From assembly GCA_008360955.1 (NCBI GenBank), contig LUCM01001910.1, positions 45,155 to 109,154 on the forward strand: DNA of 64,000 nucleotides, in the 5' to 3' direction. Source of the DNA: Fasciolopsis buskii. Its lineage: Eukaryota; Platyhelminthes; Trematoda; Plagiorchiida; Fasciolidae. Below, one piece after another: positions 10,070 to 22,520 of the stretch. The translations under genes and the position numbers were made by a program. Below the pieces are notes generated by a model. It was not told where the DNA came from. It saw nothing but the letters and a program-made list of their open reading frames with translations, and did not search any database. How positions within the stretch are numbered: position 1 is the stretch's first letter; each line of letters begins with the position of its first letter.

Positions 10070-11600
10070 GCTAAGGGGTCAAAATCACCCCGTGATACTT
10101 TCAGAACTGTGTAAAGTAAGATTCCATGATTGTAAGCTTGTAATGCCCCTCCTATTTTTTTCGAATGGTAAGTCTGTGAAAAGCCTGAATAAAATAGCTG
10201 GTACACTCAATCAATATTTCGCCTCCTCCTTGGCCTCAGCCGCGGCCAATGGCCCACCCCAACTACGGACTAGGAATAACCCCGCCTTATCTACTGTATC
10301 CTTCGATGTTGAGACGATTGCACAGCACCAATCCAGGCAACCGCCAAGGCTCCGCAGGCGTCTCTCCACCAGCTGTTGTTACTAGTGGCCCTGCCCTCGC
10401 TTACTACTGCTGAATCTCTTCGAACTTTTAGTGAACTTCAGTGTACTTCCAATTAACTGGAAGCAACTTGTCTTAATTTTCCGCCTTCAGAAATAATCTC
10501 TGTCGGATTTGCCTATGCGTCGCCCCATTATATCAGCGGTTAAGGACATTGTGGTAAAATGTTTCATCATGGACTACCTACAACCACCTTTGCTCCGAAC
10601 AACAGGAATTCCTCCAATCCCATTTCCAATGCACCTGTCAGTCTGACTTCCTCAACGTTATAACCAGCCCAGCAAATCGGGGCATGGCTTTCGCAGTCAT
10701 CTACCTATATATGTCTAAGTTCTTTGAGCGTGCCCTCACCGGCAACTCACATCTAAAGTCAGCTACTTTGGCATCACCGACCCTCTTCTGTCCTGGCTCT
10801 CGTCTAACTTAACACAAAGATCACAGGTGGTCTCCACTGACGGTATTACCTCTAATCCCAAACCTGTTACTGGTGCCGTCATAAAATGCAGCGCACAAGG
10901 TTATTCTTCATGTACATCAGTAACAATACACTTAGCATACCAGGGTGTCTTTTTTCCGTTTACCTTATCAAACACAAAAGTTATTATCGGGGTCAGAGAA
11001 ATCCGTGCTGATTTGTCTGCCTTGGAAGGTTGGTGCCCACTCAGGATGATCAGCTTCTCTATCGACAACAGCGGAATGCTCTCACAGGTGCACACTGCCC
11101 AAAGATTCAATTTTTCTACGCGGATGTCCACCATTCGCAACCTTGGTCTCAAGTACTCACCCTCTTTAAATTTCTCGGGGCTCGCAGTTATTCAGACGGC
11201 TACAGCTTTATGGGTCTGATTTCTCGCACAATGAAACTATCCGATAGCATTCTTAGCACTTAAAAACCACGTTTGACCACCACCTGGTCACGACAGTTTA
11301 ATATACTAAGCATGCCAAAGTGGCACAGAATTTCCACTGAAAGTATTCAGGGGCTCTTCACCAAGCAAGTGATGGATTGGCCAACGGCTCTACTTTATGG
11401 AGAATGCTGTTTTACCCTCAGACCTGAACCACTTTGGTTACGGCGACCGAGAATTGACCCGTTTTTTCTAAATAGCCTGGCAAATATGCAGGCTGCAGCT
11501 GACGAGTTACATTTCAACGATCCCAAATGGCTTCGTTTCATTGCTACGGTCCAATATTCAAACATTCTTCGCAAAATAAATGCTTGCTAACGTCCTTCGA
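10070..11600 (+). pseudogene. LINE lineage A remnant, reverse transcriptase region
   Basis: This is a diverged copy of 20720-22250. Matching blocks in order are LNQYFASSLASAAANGPP (compare FNQYFASSMAPAAVSYPP), a broken fingers region near 10400-10700, STDGITSNPKPVTGAVI near 10830, and IRADLSALEGWC near 11010. The catalytic FADD box is gone; the place reads FFPFTLSNTKVII. The tail at 11310-11470 (STESIQGLFTKQVMDW, EPLWLRR) matches the C-terminal part of lineage A. Many stops and frameshifts are present. It carries no ORF1 or endonuclease and is clearly dead. Confidence 0.8.
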
Positions 11601-12060
11601 GGCTCTCTTAAGACCGAGAGTTTTTGCTTTCTGTGAATAAATCGTCCAACTCAAATCAAAGAAACTTTATTGCACCACAGAAACAAAGCGGATGATGCTA
11701 GCCTTAGACTAGCCTAGGTGAAATGCAGCAGTTCTAAAATTGCTTGCAGGCACAAATACCCCTATCAGGAAATAATCCACCCCAGTCCCGCATGTAATTC
11801 ATAACAGCATTTATGTAAACAACCCACAAGAGATTTTACGGACGTTGGGCAATGTTTTTGTAAGCAATAACAAGTCTGCCACCCCATGCCAAACTGGCTT
11901 GACTGTAGAGTCATATACAATAATAACATTTCTTCCAAAGACAATAGGTCAGATGTTCTAAACTGAAATTGGCTGCCACCTTGGATCAGACCTATAACCT
12001 TCTTTGTCTTCTGGTTTGGTGGGGCCGAATTTAACTTTAGTAAGCGAACACCACTTTGTC
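11600..12060. other. No firm feature
   Basis: It lies between two LINE wrecks and may contain their untranslated ends. A 102-codon minus frame at 11765-12073 has no recognisable motif. Confidence 0.35.
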
Positions 12061-13600
12061 TATTCAATTCCACACTTTCCCATCACAATGGAAAACCTCT
12101 GTGATTATTCCCATTCACAAAAGAGAAACGCTGTGACCCTGCAGACCACCGCCCAATAAAAAACATATCTATGGTCTTTAGAATTATGGAACGTTTGCCC
12201 AAAGAATGTTTTTATCGCCTACCTTCTGAAACAAACTTATTAACACCGGGACACAAGGCATTTTGTAAGAAATCCTGCGCTGCTTGCATGACTTACTACC
12301 TGAAATTTATCACTAAGGCCCCGATTCCCTTAAGACTATTTATATTAATCATTTTAGGCGTGATGAATGCCTTCGATGGAGTTCCTACCGCAGGTTGCTA
12401 AAATAAAATAAAATCCTATGGTATCTTTATTTCTGTCTTAAAATGGCTTTCATCAAATCTCTCATCTCGAAACACAGTCTTCAAGTGAATGTACATCCAA
12501 ATTTACATCTAAGTCTAGATTGGGGACCAGAGATGTAACCCACGGAGGAGTTCCGGACACCCTGCCCTTCCGGTTGCATGTCAGAGATGCCTTGGTCATT
12601 ATTCGTAGCGGCGTTTATTTTCTCTTTGCTGACGACGGTAAAATTGTCTGCACTTTTTGCTTTAAAGCCTAGAATTTCACCATTATTATCATATCTTTCA
12701 GAGCTTACTGTTGTTCATTTCCTGAGCAGACTACTTAAAGAAAAAATTCTTTGCCGGAAAAAGCAGTATCATGAGATGCAAATGCACTGTATTCCCAGGA
12801 GTACCCCAAACTGGTGACCCGATCATCTCCATTAATATTCAAGTTCGCGACCTGATTCAAAAATGCTTTTGCACACCAAACTTCTCTAAAAACGCTCTTA
12901 CACCTTTTTAGAACCTTAGCCGGACCCTTTTCGGAGTGTTTCCTTTTAATCTGTTTGAACCCGAGGCAGCGCAACAGAGCAGCAATCGAAAACGCCCTGT
13001 TGTCTCTACCAAGAAGTTTATTGGCTCCTCTGTAAACCTTAATTGCAAGGAGTGCCACAGGTTGCTGCATTTGGGGCCTATGTGGCTCCAACATAAAAAG
13101 CAGGCCCGAAACTCTTCAATAGTATTACTGAAAGTGACAACCGCGTCTCTGCACATCGAACCGGGGACCATACCCCAATTCTCTCCTCCAAGTACGGAGT
13201 TCCTTATTGCATGCCGTTCTCGGAGTTAAGCTCTTTATTGTTAAACATTCGTCATTATAAAAAAAACTCACTCAAAAGTTGCATATTTTGACGCCATTAT
13301 CTGCTACATTTAAAGAACTGTGTAGACTAGCTATCATATCTGTCCTCATTAAACCTTATCGCCAGTACTCACCTGAAGATGGAATGTACGAACTGCTGCG
13401 GGACGCTGAAAACTCTTTCTACTGGCAATAAAGGAAGTAAAAATCACAACTCTTTTTAACGGTGTAAACAGCACCTACGTGGCATACTCCGGTCTCTTAC
13501 TCTCATTAAACCCATCTCCTCCATACGGATAAACTACCGGCAATATTCATAGAATCTTTGGCCAACCTCGTTAAAATATTATTGACAATGTGTATCCACC
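12060..13600 (+). pseudogene. LINE reverse transcriptase remnant, strongly decayed
   Basis: Blocks in order: IIPIHKRE near 12105 (the PIHKKG fingers motif), then a run near 12170-12330 ending in a TPGHKAFCKKSCAACMTYYL segment that corresponds to QHGFR..RSC, MNAFDGVP near 12365 (AFDRVPH), and YFLFADDGKIVCTF near 12615, which keeps the catalytic aspartate pair. A C-terminal trace (LIKPYRQYSPE, compare KPHLEYCS) sits near 13350. The copy is too diverged to place in lineage A, B or C. Frames change between nearly every block. Confidence 0.7.
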
Positions 13601-16085
13601 ATGCCCACTATTCCCCGCCGTTTGTGGTTCTCCGGCCCCTTGGTTTCTTAGGTTCAACCCGTAAATTTATGATTTCATTACTATAGGTGTAGTTAGTCCT
13701 CGTTGCAGATCTGCCTCTCCCAGCTTGTTCTCTATCCATGTCCACAGCTGCCATTCACTTTGGTTCCCCCTAAATTTCGGGTTATTTTCCTTTTACTCAC
13801 GTGTGTAGACAGTTAATAGGCTTGATCGACCTGCCCACCCATTTATACACGCCCAAGTAACCGGATTTACTAAGAGAACTAGCCAACACCTCGGAATTTT
13901 CGAGCCACGTCATACATACACGTGCTCCTCTTTTCTGGGCTGCTTGCTTGATTGAACTCTTTCTAATCTGTTGCCGGCAGGTGTAACAGACCCCCGGAGC
14001 TTCCTCTTCGTTCCAGACCATTCAATCACGTTTGGATGTAAACGATTACCTCATATCCTAGGTACCGCAGTTTTCAATCGTTTTGGATTATCCACATCTG
14101 GAAATCTGATGTCTTGCTTGTACTATCTACGCCAAAACATCCCCCCTTCACCTCCCCTGCAAACCTGCGATATCACAGTAGTTCGGGCCCGAAAAGATCC
14201 AACACTTCGGCCGGCGCACATCGGGCGAGCAGACTAGATGCAGCGCTGTTCTAGCGCGGCTAGACCGGCGAATCAACTCCTGCGTTCACACTTTCAGCGG
14301 TGCTATTTCCAGTTGGGTGGCCAGTACTCACTCAGATCCGCCCATTAGCACTGTTGTGGTAAACAGCTTTCCAGTCCCAATATTCACATGCATCCTCTTG
14401 TACTAACTTCCTCCTACTCCTTCCCAAAGTCTGTTTTCCCCAGACTTACCGAAAAGAGCTAACCTGGAAGCTCGTTTGGCATCTGGTATGGGTCGTTGTT
14501 TTGCATTATGTTTGCCGTTCTTCTCCTACTTAGGGACTGATGCCCATTCTTTCCCATGAATCCTGTACTTGGTCTACAAATCTGGTAACAGACTACTGCT
14601 TCTGACAATTGCCGCTTGCATGGGTAAACTTGACGATATCTTAGTTGTGCCCTGCCAGTCAGGTGACAGATACCTTTTTTCATTACTCCACATTCGCCAT
14701 TGGACCTAGCCGAAAGTCATGAAATCAGAGGTTATCCAAAACCCTCCATGAATCCAACAAACCAATACAATTACAAAATTATTATCTAGCAAAGCCGTTT
14801 TCGTTTATCGCAACGAACCGTGACACTAATATTCGACGTTTTGGGTCATGAGTGTCCGTTCCATAGGCTGCACATCAAACCATCCATTTCGCCAGAAAAT
14901 GCCTCTAAATTTACCCTTTCTTGTTTTTGTACATTTATTCTCTCGCCGCACTTCGTAAATGCCGTTCTATTCAATTCGCGTTTATGCCCACCAGTCAGGA
15001 ATCTCGCCGCCCATGGAGATCTTGTGCATTTGGCGACCCATCCAGTGTGCTGTCTAAATATGGCGAAATCTAGCAAAGCTGGAATGACTGGAACTTCCCC
15101 TCTAAGTGTAATCTCCCGGGAAACTATTCCTTATCATTTTCGCTATTATCTTCCAAGTGTACACAAAATGTGCACTATCCGTTGTTCTATACCACCTTTA
15201 AGCCCTACCTGTGAATGATGCGTTTTTTCTTCGTCCTCGTCCCTGCAAGTCAAGATCATGCGCGTTCATGTATCTTGGGTAGAACGAGGTTCTAGGCAAC
15301 GTAAAACAGGGCCTGGTAAGACTTATCCGGCGATTTTAAAGCCGCGAATGGATATACGAGCAAGACTGTTCACCCGGCTTCCTGGTGCATAGCATGAGGC
15401 ACAGAATCTTCTCCAAGAATAGATGCCGTAGATTTTCATACTCACACTCGCAGAAGACAGAAAAAATGAGGCTAGCATAATCAAATAAATTCACAGTGAC
15501 TATCACACGCCCCTGTGGGAAATCTTGGGGCATCCAGACAATTAGAAGTTAGGCCTTTCCACAACGTACCACCTCGCACAGGTTTACCCTAAGTGCTATC
15601 AAATTACTTTTCAGCTCACCCGACTTCTCCCTCAGATTTGCTATATCTACCACCAACAAAGTCCCCCGTAACCCTCAAAATGCGCTTGCCTCTCATGGGA
15701 AATTCCAACCATATTAGACCTAACCCAAGCCCATGAATCAAACTTACTGGGATTTAGTACCCTCGCCTGTCCCACAAAGACACACCACCCAAAGCCAAAT
15801 TGTACACCGTTAATGGCGCAATGTGGTCAGTCACATTCGCGCTTTTATGCCATCAAACCAAGTCCATTTTTACCATTTATCGCACGCCCGTTATTCAGTT
15901 GTGTGCTGGTACTGCACCTGTTGTTATATACACATAGCTGTGATTTCGCTAGTTTCACTGATATCTACTCAACCAATAGTAACCCAACAGAGCTATGGTA
16001 CTTTTGTTACGGTACCTTTGAAAATGACAGGATAAATAAGCTCCGGGGGAATGCCTGGTATACGCAACAAACACCACTCTGAAAC
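13600..16085. other. No recognised feature
   Basis: This is about 2.5 kb without a supportable gene. Open frames stay below 133 codons (for example 14820-15218 +, 13971-14237 +) and carry no motif I know. Parts may be eroded repeat sequence. A GC-rich patch with short palindromes occurs at about 14205-14280. Confidence 0.4.
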
Positions 16086-17190
16086 CGTCTTTCCAAGTCG
16101 GTCCGGACGAACTTCCCCCAGCCTTCTTCAGATTTGGGGGTGCAGACATACCTATAAATTCGTCCAATCTATTTAATTTTTCTTTAAATTGTGGAACTTT
16201 CCCCCACCAATGGAACACATTCTGTCATTGTCCCAATTCACAAAAACGGTTCAAACCAAGAACCATTTAATTGCAGACCCATCAATCAAACCCCAATTTT
16301 TTCACGTATCATGGTAGTAATAATAAAAGCAAGTTAACAACTGACTTATCACACTATGACCTCATCAACGCCGGCCACCATGGTTTCCTTCAAAGTAAAT
16401 CATGTTCTACGTGCATGAGTGATTTCCTAAACAGTGACGAAGGCTGCCAACGACGAAAAGTCGGTGGTTGTGATTTTCTTATACATGGCAAAGGCTTTCG
16501 ACCGCGTATCCCATCGCAAGCTTCTCATGAAAGTCAAGAGCTACGGTATAAACCCCCCTTCTGGCTTGCTTCTTCTCTTATTTGGCCTCTAGAATGCAGG
16601 TAGTGAATGCAAATGGATCCCTATCCAAGCCTCGTCCGATTACTAGTGGGGTTATTCAAGGAAGTGGGCTAGGCCCACCACTGTTTTTGTTGCACATCAA
16701 CAATATTTTTCGCATCGTTAGGCATGGTATTCCTTTTCTCTTTGCAGTCGATATAAAAATTGCATACCTGTTTCCCCCTCGTGACCTCAACACCATCATA
16801 GATGATGTAAAAGATGATATGCTATCGCTTGGTTCATGGTACGCAACTTGGTCAATGAAATTCTCGGCCCACAAAGCAGCGTACTTGCATACAAATGCCG
16901 CCTTCCTACAGGAATCTTTGAGATCAACCAGGAAGTCATTCCTTCCCCTCACACTGTCAGAGACCTGGATTTGCGTTACCCCATCACACCCTGATACAAA
17001 CTGCAAAAGCTAAGAGACTGCTTGGGTTGGTGCATAGAACTTTAGAAACCAGGAAAGCAAGTTGTTAACATATAAAACGCACATAAGACCTATCCTGGAC
17101 TACTGTTCCACCTTGTTTCAATATGCGGCAGAGTGACAGACTCGAGATTGAGAATGTCCAGCTAGCTGCGTTACACCGCTCCTCGCTGTT
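16085..17190 (+). pseudogene. LINE lineage C reverse transcriptase remnant, copy 2
   Basis: It starts in a diverged region (16085-16201), then enters the tract shared with 3647-4558. Blocks are HSVIVPIHKNGSNQ (16220), INAGHHGF (16365), a frame-shifted AFDRVSH equivalent (16490), SGVIQGSGLGPPLFLLHINN (16645) and FAVDIKIAYLF in place of FADD (16735). The end at 17120-17190 reads DRLEIENVQL, the usual RT C-terminal segment, outside the shared tract. It is dead through frameshifts and the D-to-V change in the active site. Immediately downstream lies the 5' region of the lineage A element. Confidence 0.85.
16202..17114. repeat. Inverted near-identical tract, partner of 3647-4558
   Basis: This is the right-hand member of the pair. 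Both ends fall inside the RT gene. At 17114 the sequences part after GTTCCAC, and at 16202 before CCCCCACCAATGG. Confidence 0.85.
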
Positions 17191-17890
17191 AGTTCTCCTT
17201 TAGTTTTTTAAGTCAACTAGGATGTTTTTATAGTAGTCTCAACAGCTTTAGAGTATTTTCCTGGTCAAAAATTTTGCCAAATTGTTCTGGACTACTTAGT
17301 TGGAGCTGATCTCTGCGTAAAAATTCTGCTGACTTTCTACTTGAAATTTAACTGTAACACCTAAAGCTTTGATAAGGCATTCTATTGAACGCTTTTATAT
17401 TGAAAACCGTAAGCCACATCGATTTATCCCTTTCTTTTCTCGATTAATTGCACCAAGCGGCCTCTCTACTCATTTTCTCGTTTACCTGTCCAGTCGCCCA
17501 GAATCAACGTGACACATAGACTGCTAGATATTCTTCCCGTATCGTCATACTTCTGCAATTTCCGACCATCCTCCTTAGCGGTCGTCGGAATTAGCTGGTT
17601 TTATACTCTCTATCGCTTACGTACTGCTTAAAACGTTTTTTAACGTAGATAGATCTTTCCTCTCCAAATAGATTGTCAGTGTCCCATTTCCATCTGATTA
17701 TATTTTGAATAATCTTTGACAGCCACCATACTAGTGTTGGCAAGATATCAAGTTAGATAACGACTCCTTAGATTGATCCAAGACCTCTCGCCCAGTTTCC
17801 GCTCTGCGATTTGACAAAACTTTTAGCACCCATAGGCGGATCCCTTATAACACAACCATACAGCCATACACGTCGTCCCAATTCGTTAAA
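17191..17890 (+). other. Probable 5' untranslated region of the LINE lineage A element
   Basis: No coding motif is present. The position between the lineage C wreck and the lineage A ORF1 start makes a LINE 5' region likely. No second 5' copy is available to fix the boundary. Confidence 0.35.
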
Positions 17891-18245
17891 ATGGCGGTCT
17901 CTAGGCCTAAACGTGCCAAGATCGTAGCAGCTAGACGCACCGCGTCCACACCCTCACAACCCGTTCGCCGGCCTCAAGCGTGTACTGTTAGTGTCACAGA
18001 CGTGTCCGTGGAGAATAACAATTAAGTACGGAAATTGGAGCAACTGGTTCATGAGATAAACAACAAAATTTTACTGATAGAACCAGTAATTGCAAAGCTA
18101 CTCTCTCTTACCTACCTAACTAGGACGCCCGAAAACCCACTACGCGAACATCTCGCTGGTGTCTGTCGGGCTATCGACTCAATATCATCAGAAATTAAGC
18201 AGAGAAACCTAAGATCGTCTAATGCTGTGGTTTACAATGTCCCTG
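17891..18245 (+). pseudogene. LINE lineage A ORF1 (N-terminal part, cut by assembly gap)
   Basis: ATG at 17891 opens a basic N-terminus (MAVSRPKRAKIVAARR). A TAA at 18023-18025 interrupts it, and the same frame continues as a coiled-coil-like segment (VRKLEQLVHEINNKI) and then RSSNAVVYNVP just before the gap. Lineage B has the equivalent AKNAAVFNVPD at about 42955 followed by a cysteine-containing RNA-binding-like region, so this is the nucleic-acid-binding ORF1 protein of the LINE. Its usual role is to coat the element RNA. The single nonsense codon would stop translation after 44 residues. Confidence 0.7.
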
Positions 18246-19171
18246 NNNNNNNNNNNNNNNNNNNNNNNNNNNNNNNNNNNNNNNNNNNNNNNNNNNNNNN
18301 NNNNNNNNNNNNNNNNNNNNNNNNNNNNNNNNNNNNNNNNNNNNNNNNNNNNNNNNNNNNNNNNNNNNNNNNNNNNNNNNNNNNNNNNNNNNNNNNNNNN
18401 NNNNNNNNNNNNNNNNNNNNNNNNNNNNNNNNNNNNNNNNNNNNNNNNNNNNNNNNNNNNNNNNNNNNNNNNNNNNNNNNNNNNNNNNNNNNNNNNNNNN
18501 NNNNNNNNNNNNNNNNNNNNNNNNNNNNNNNNNNNNNNNNNNNNNNNNNNNNNNNNNNNNNNNNNNNNNNNNNNNNNNNNNNNNNNNNNNNNNNNNNNNN
18601 NNNNNNNNNNNNNNNNNNNNNNNNNNNNNNNNNNNNNNNNNNNNNNNNNNNNNNNNNNNNNNNNNNNNNNNNNNNNNNNNNNNNNNNNNNNNNNNNNNNN
18701 NNNNNNNNNNNNNNNNNNNNNNNNNNNNNNNNNNNNNNNNNNNNNNNNNNNNNNNNNNNNNNNNNNNNNNNNNNNNNNNNNNNNNNNNNNNNNNNNNNNN
18801 NNNNNNNNNNNNNNNNNNNNNNNNNNNNNNNNNNNNNNNNNNNNNNNNNNNNNNNNNNNNNNNNNNNNNNNNNNNNNNNNNNNNNNNNNNNNNNNNNNNN
18901 NNNNNNNNNNNNNNNNNNNNNNNNNNNNNNNNNNNNNNNNNNNNNNNNNNNNNNNNNNNNNNNNNNNNNNNNNNNNNNNNNNNNNNNNNNNNNNNNNNNN
19001 NNNNNNNNNNNNNNNNNNNNNNNNNNNNNNNNNNNNNNNNNNNNNNNNNNNNNNNNNNNNNNNNNNNNNNNNNNNNNNNNNNNNNNNNNNNNNNNNNNNN
19101 NNNNNNNNNNNNNNNNNNNNNNNNNNNNNNNNNNNNNNNNNNNNNNNNNNNNNNNNNNNNNNNNNNNNNNN
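18246..19171. other. Assembly gap (926 N)
   Basis: The run of N replaces the middle of the lineage A ORF1. Open frames that appear to cross it are meaningless. The length may be an estimate or a real span. Confidence 0.99.
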
Positions 19172-22100
19172 AGATTTAAAAGACCTAGCGATGCGCCAGC
19201 TGTTCCCCGCCAAAGTCCTTCGCTGTTGCGTCAGATTTCCCAAGACAGCTGTATGTAGCCTCCATTTAGCGTACCTCCACTATCATATTGGTACTACCAC
19301 CAACCTCCGCTTACCAGCGCCTCGACCCAAACAAAAGGGCCGTGCCCCATTCCACTAAGTCTCTTTTTCGGCCACACCTACCCAGCCAGAAAAGTCCCTC
19401 ATCCTCCCCCCGTCCGGAACCACCACCGCCACCCCTTTTTTCTTACCCAAACCCACTCCCTTTCTGCCTTCCTCCATACTGGTCCCCCCAGTACTTCGAA
19501 TCACCCCCATGCTAGCATAATGAAAAACGCTATATGCCTTCGCTCTTCCTCATCTCAACCTTCTTCTGTCGTAACTTGTTCTAACCCCACAAAAATAGAA
19601 CGAATTCCATCTGCTTACCCAACCATTCCCACTAAAATTAACCCTCCACGCACCGTCTCTCTATCTTCGCAACCACACCACTCACCCCGCCTAGACGACA
19701 ACATACCCGTCACTTTTGCGCTAATTAACTGTCGTTCAACCCTAAATAACTTCACTCACTTGAAAAAATTTGCTGCGTCTTCCAACCCGGATATAATCTT
19801 CATCACTGAGTCTTGGCTTACCGAGGATACACCTAATGGTGCGGCTTTGCTTGCGGGATACCAATCCTTTAGAGGCACTAGAAACGACCGCCGTTGTGGC
19901 GGTCTCCTTATTTATGTAGGACAGGGCCTATCATTCTCCGCTCTTACGCATCCTACATTCGAACTGATCCAAGAATCGGTATGGCTCACTATCAAGGTGT
20001 CCCCCTGGGTTATCCATACCGCATGTATCTATCGTCCTCCAGCTCATACTGAACGTGGGCTCCCCCTCTCAGCAAGTGCATCTGACTACCCTGCATCCCT
20101 CCCATGAGCATCGGAAATTATTGCAGGAGACTTCAATCTCCCTGGCGTAACCTGGTCCACAATTACGGCTCCACCAAGCGTAACATCGTTCGTCTCCCAT
20201 CTGCATCATAGGGGTTAGGTAAAAGGCGTAGCGTCACCCACCAGAAATGCTAATTTATTAGATCTCATCCTTACACACACTGATCACCACATTTTGGTTC
20301 ATGTCAGAAATAAATTTCCAGGGAGCAACCACAGGGCAGTTCACGGTAGAATCCATGTCCATGCCAACCTCCCTAACCATCCTATTGAAACAACTCGTCC
20401 ACTCTATCTTAAGTGGCAGCAATTTCCCTCCCTAGTACGCCAATTTGACTGGGGAAGCTGTTTCCTAGAGACCGACCCACAGACGGCTGCAGATTAATTT
20501 TATCGCAACATGGCCAGCTGCATCTCGAATTGACAATTATAGAAAGAATGAACAAAAAAGACTTCACAACTTGCCTCCCCGAAAGTCAAATATGCTAAGT
20601 TGCAACGGCAATTTTCCCTGACACATGAGTTTTCCAAGTTTATGCTTTCGCACCATCTGTCCGATACTATCTCTCGCCTAAGTGAATCTCTCTTTCGGAA
20701 AGAAGATAGGGCAGCAAGGCATAAAAATCACCCTATAATGCTTTCAAAACTATGTAAATTAAGATCCCATGATCACAAATCATCAGTGAACTTCCCAGTT
20801 TTACCTAATGGTGAGTCTGCGACAACCCCAAAAGACATAGCTGAGGCGTTCAATCAATATTTCGCCTCCTCCATGGCCCCAGCTGCAGTCAGCTACCCAC
20901 CTGAACTAAAGAATAGGAATAACTCCACCTTGTCCTGTGTCCTTTGATGTTAAGACTATTGAACGACATTTAGCCAATTTCGAACCAGGGTCTTACCGAG
21001 GCCCTGATGGCATTCCTCCATCAGCTGTTCTTAGTTGTGGCCCTGACCTACCTTCGCTACTGCTCACACTCTTCACACTCTCAATTAACTCTGGTGCAGT
21101 TCCGGTCAACTGGAAGCACACTGTAATAACTCCTATCCATAAGAAGGGGTCTCTGCATGATATGTCCAATTACTGTCCCGTCAACCACACGCCCGTTATC
21201 TCCAGGGTCATGGCAAAGGTGGTGAAACGATCCATCGCTGAATACCTTCTAGCCTCCAACCTCCTTAGCCTCAAACAGCACGGATTTCTCCGATCTCGTT
21301 CTTGATCCACCTGTAAATTTGACTTCCTGAACTTCCTAACTAACCTAGCGAACAGGGGTATGGCATTCTCAGTCATCTACCTCGATATGTCTAAAGCCTT
21401 TGACCGTGTCCCTCATCTGCACCTTTCATCCAAAGTAAGCTCCTTTGGCATCACCGATCCTCTTCTATCCTGGCTCTCGTCTTACCTAACCCAAAGATCG
21501 CAGGTGGTCTCCATTGACGGCATTACCTCCAATCCCAGACCTGTAACTAGTGGCGTCATACAGGGCAGCGTACTTGGTCCCCTCCTATTCCTTAAGTACA
21601 TTAATGATGCACTAGATTCAATATCTCAAGGCGTCCCTTTCCTGTTTCCTGATGACATAAAAATAGTTTGCCCTCTTAAATCGAATGAAGTTAGTATTGC
21701 GGTTAGAGGCATTTGTGCCGATTTGTCTGCCTTAGACGACTGGTGCACCTCCTAAATGATGAGCTTCTCTGTCGATAACAGCGAAATACTCACATACAGG
21801 TGTACACTACCTAAAGATTCAATTTTGCTACCAAGGATCTCCTATTGCATGTAAACCCACAATCCGTGACCTTGGTCTCAACTTCTCAGCCCCTCTTAAT
21901 CACTCAGAGCATGTAGTTATTCAGTCGGCTAAAGCTAGGAGAAATGTAAGTCTGATTTTTCGCACAATGAAACTATCCGACAGCATCCTCAGCATTTATA
22001 AAACACACGTTTGACCACTCCTTGAGTATGGCACTTTGATATACTCCAGTATGTCTAAGTCGGATAGAATCTACATTGAAAGCATTCAGAGACGCTTCAC

Positions 22101-22520
22101 TAAGCAAGTGATAGGTTGGTCAACGACTCTGAATTACAAGGAACGCTGTCTAGCCCTCAAAATTGAGCCACTTTGGCTACGGCGACTGAAAATTAACCTG
22201 GTTTTTCTGCATAACCCAGTGAATAGGCGCTCCTTGTCCACCGATCCACCTATATTCTCCTCTGCCAGCCCCTACCCTCTCCGTCATAGGTCCCTAACAA
22301 TCCATACGGAAATCGCCAAGTCCTCTTTAAGGTCGCACTTCTTTCTTGGTTTTTTATGCCAAACTTTGGAACAAACTTCCCATTAGCATTCGGTGCATAC
22401 AGAACCAATCTAGTTTTAAAGCTGCCTTAAATACTTACCTAGGTGTCACCCAGGTCCTTCAATTGACCAACATCCCTATCTCGGAAGAGCGTGCCTTTGA
22501 GTCAGCCATAGATTTCTAAA
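19172..22520 (+). pseudogene. LINE lineage A ORF2: endonuclease and reverse transcriptase
   Basis: A proline-rich linker (19172-19600) leads to an endonuclease at 19720-20370: INCRSTLNN, IFITESWL (catalytic Glu), RRCGGLLIYV, CIYRPP, a TGA, then IIAGDFNLPG (GDFN kept), and SNH in place of SDH near 20325. The reverse transcriptase follows: YRGPDGIPPS (20990), VITPIHKKGS (21125), QHGF (21280), AFDRVPH (21395), SGVIQGSVLGPLLFLKYIND (21545) and FPDD in place of FADD (21645). The C-terminal part (SIQRRFTKQVIGW, EPLWLRR) ends near 22390, with traces to about 22520. About seven stops or frameshifts break it. It is the most complete lineage A copy, of CR1/Jockey type, and would nick DNA and copy the element RNA if intact. 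Confidence 0.85.

Noticed and set aside
18035..19358. Long open frames (344-407 codons) across 18.0-19.4 kb
   Set aside because: They are open only because the 926-base N gap has no stop codons. Only the short ends are real sequence.
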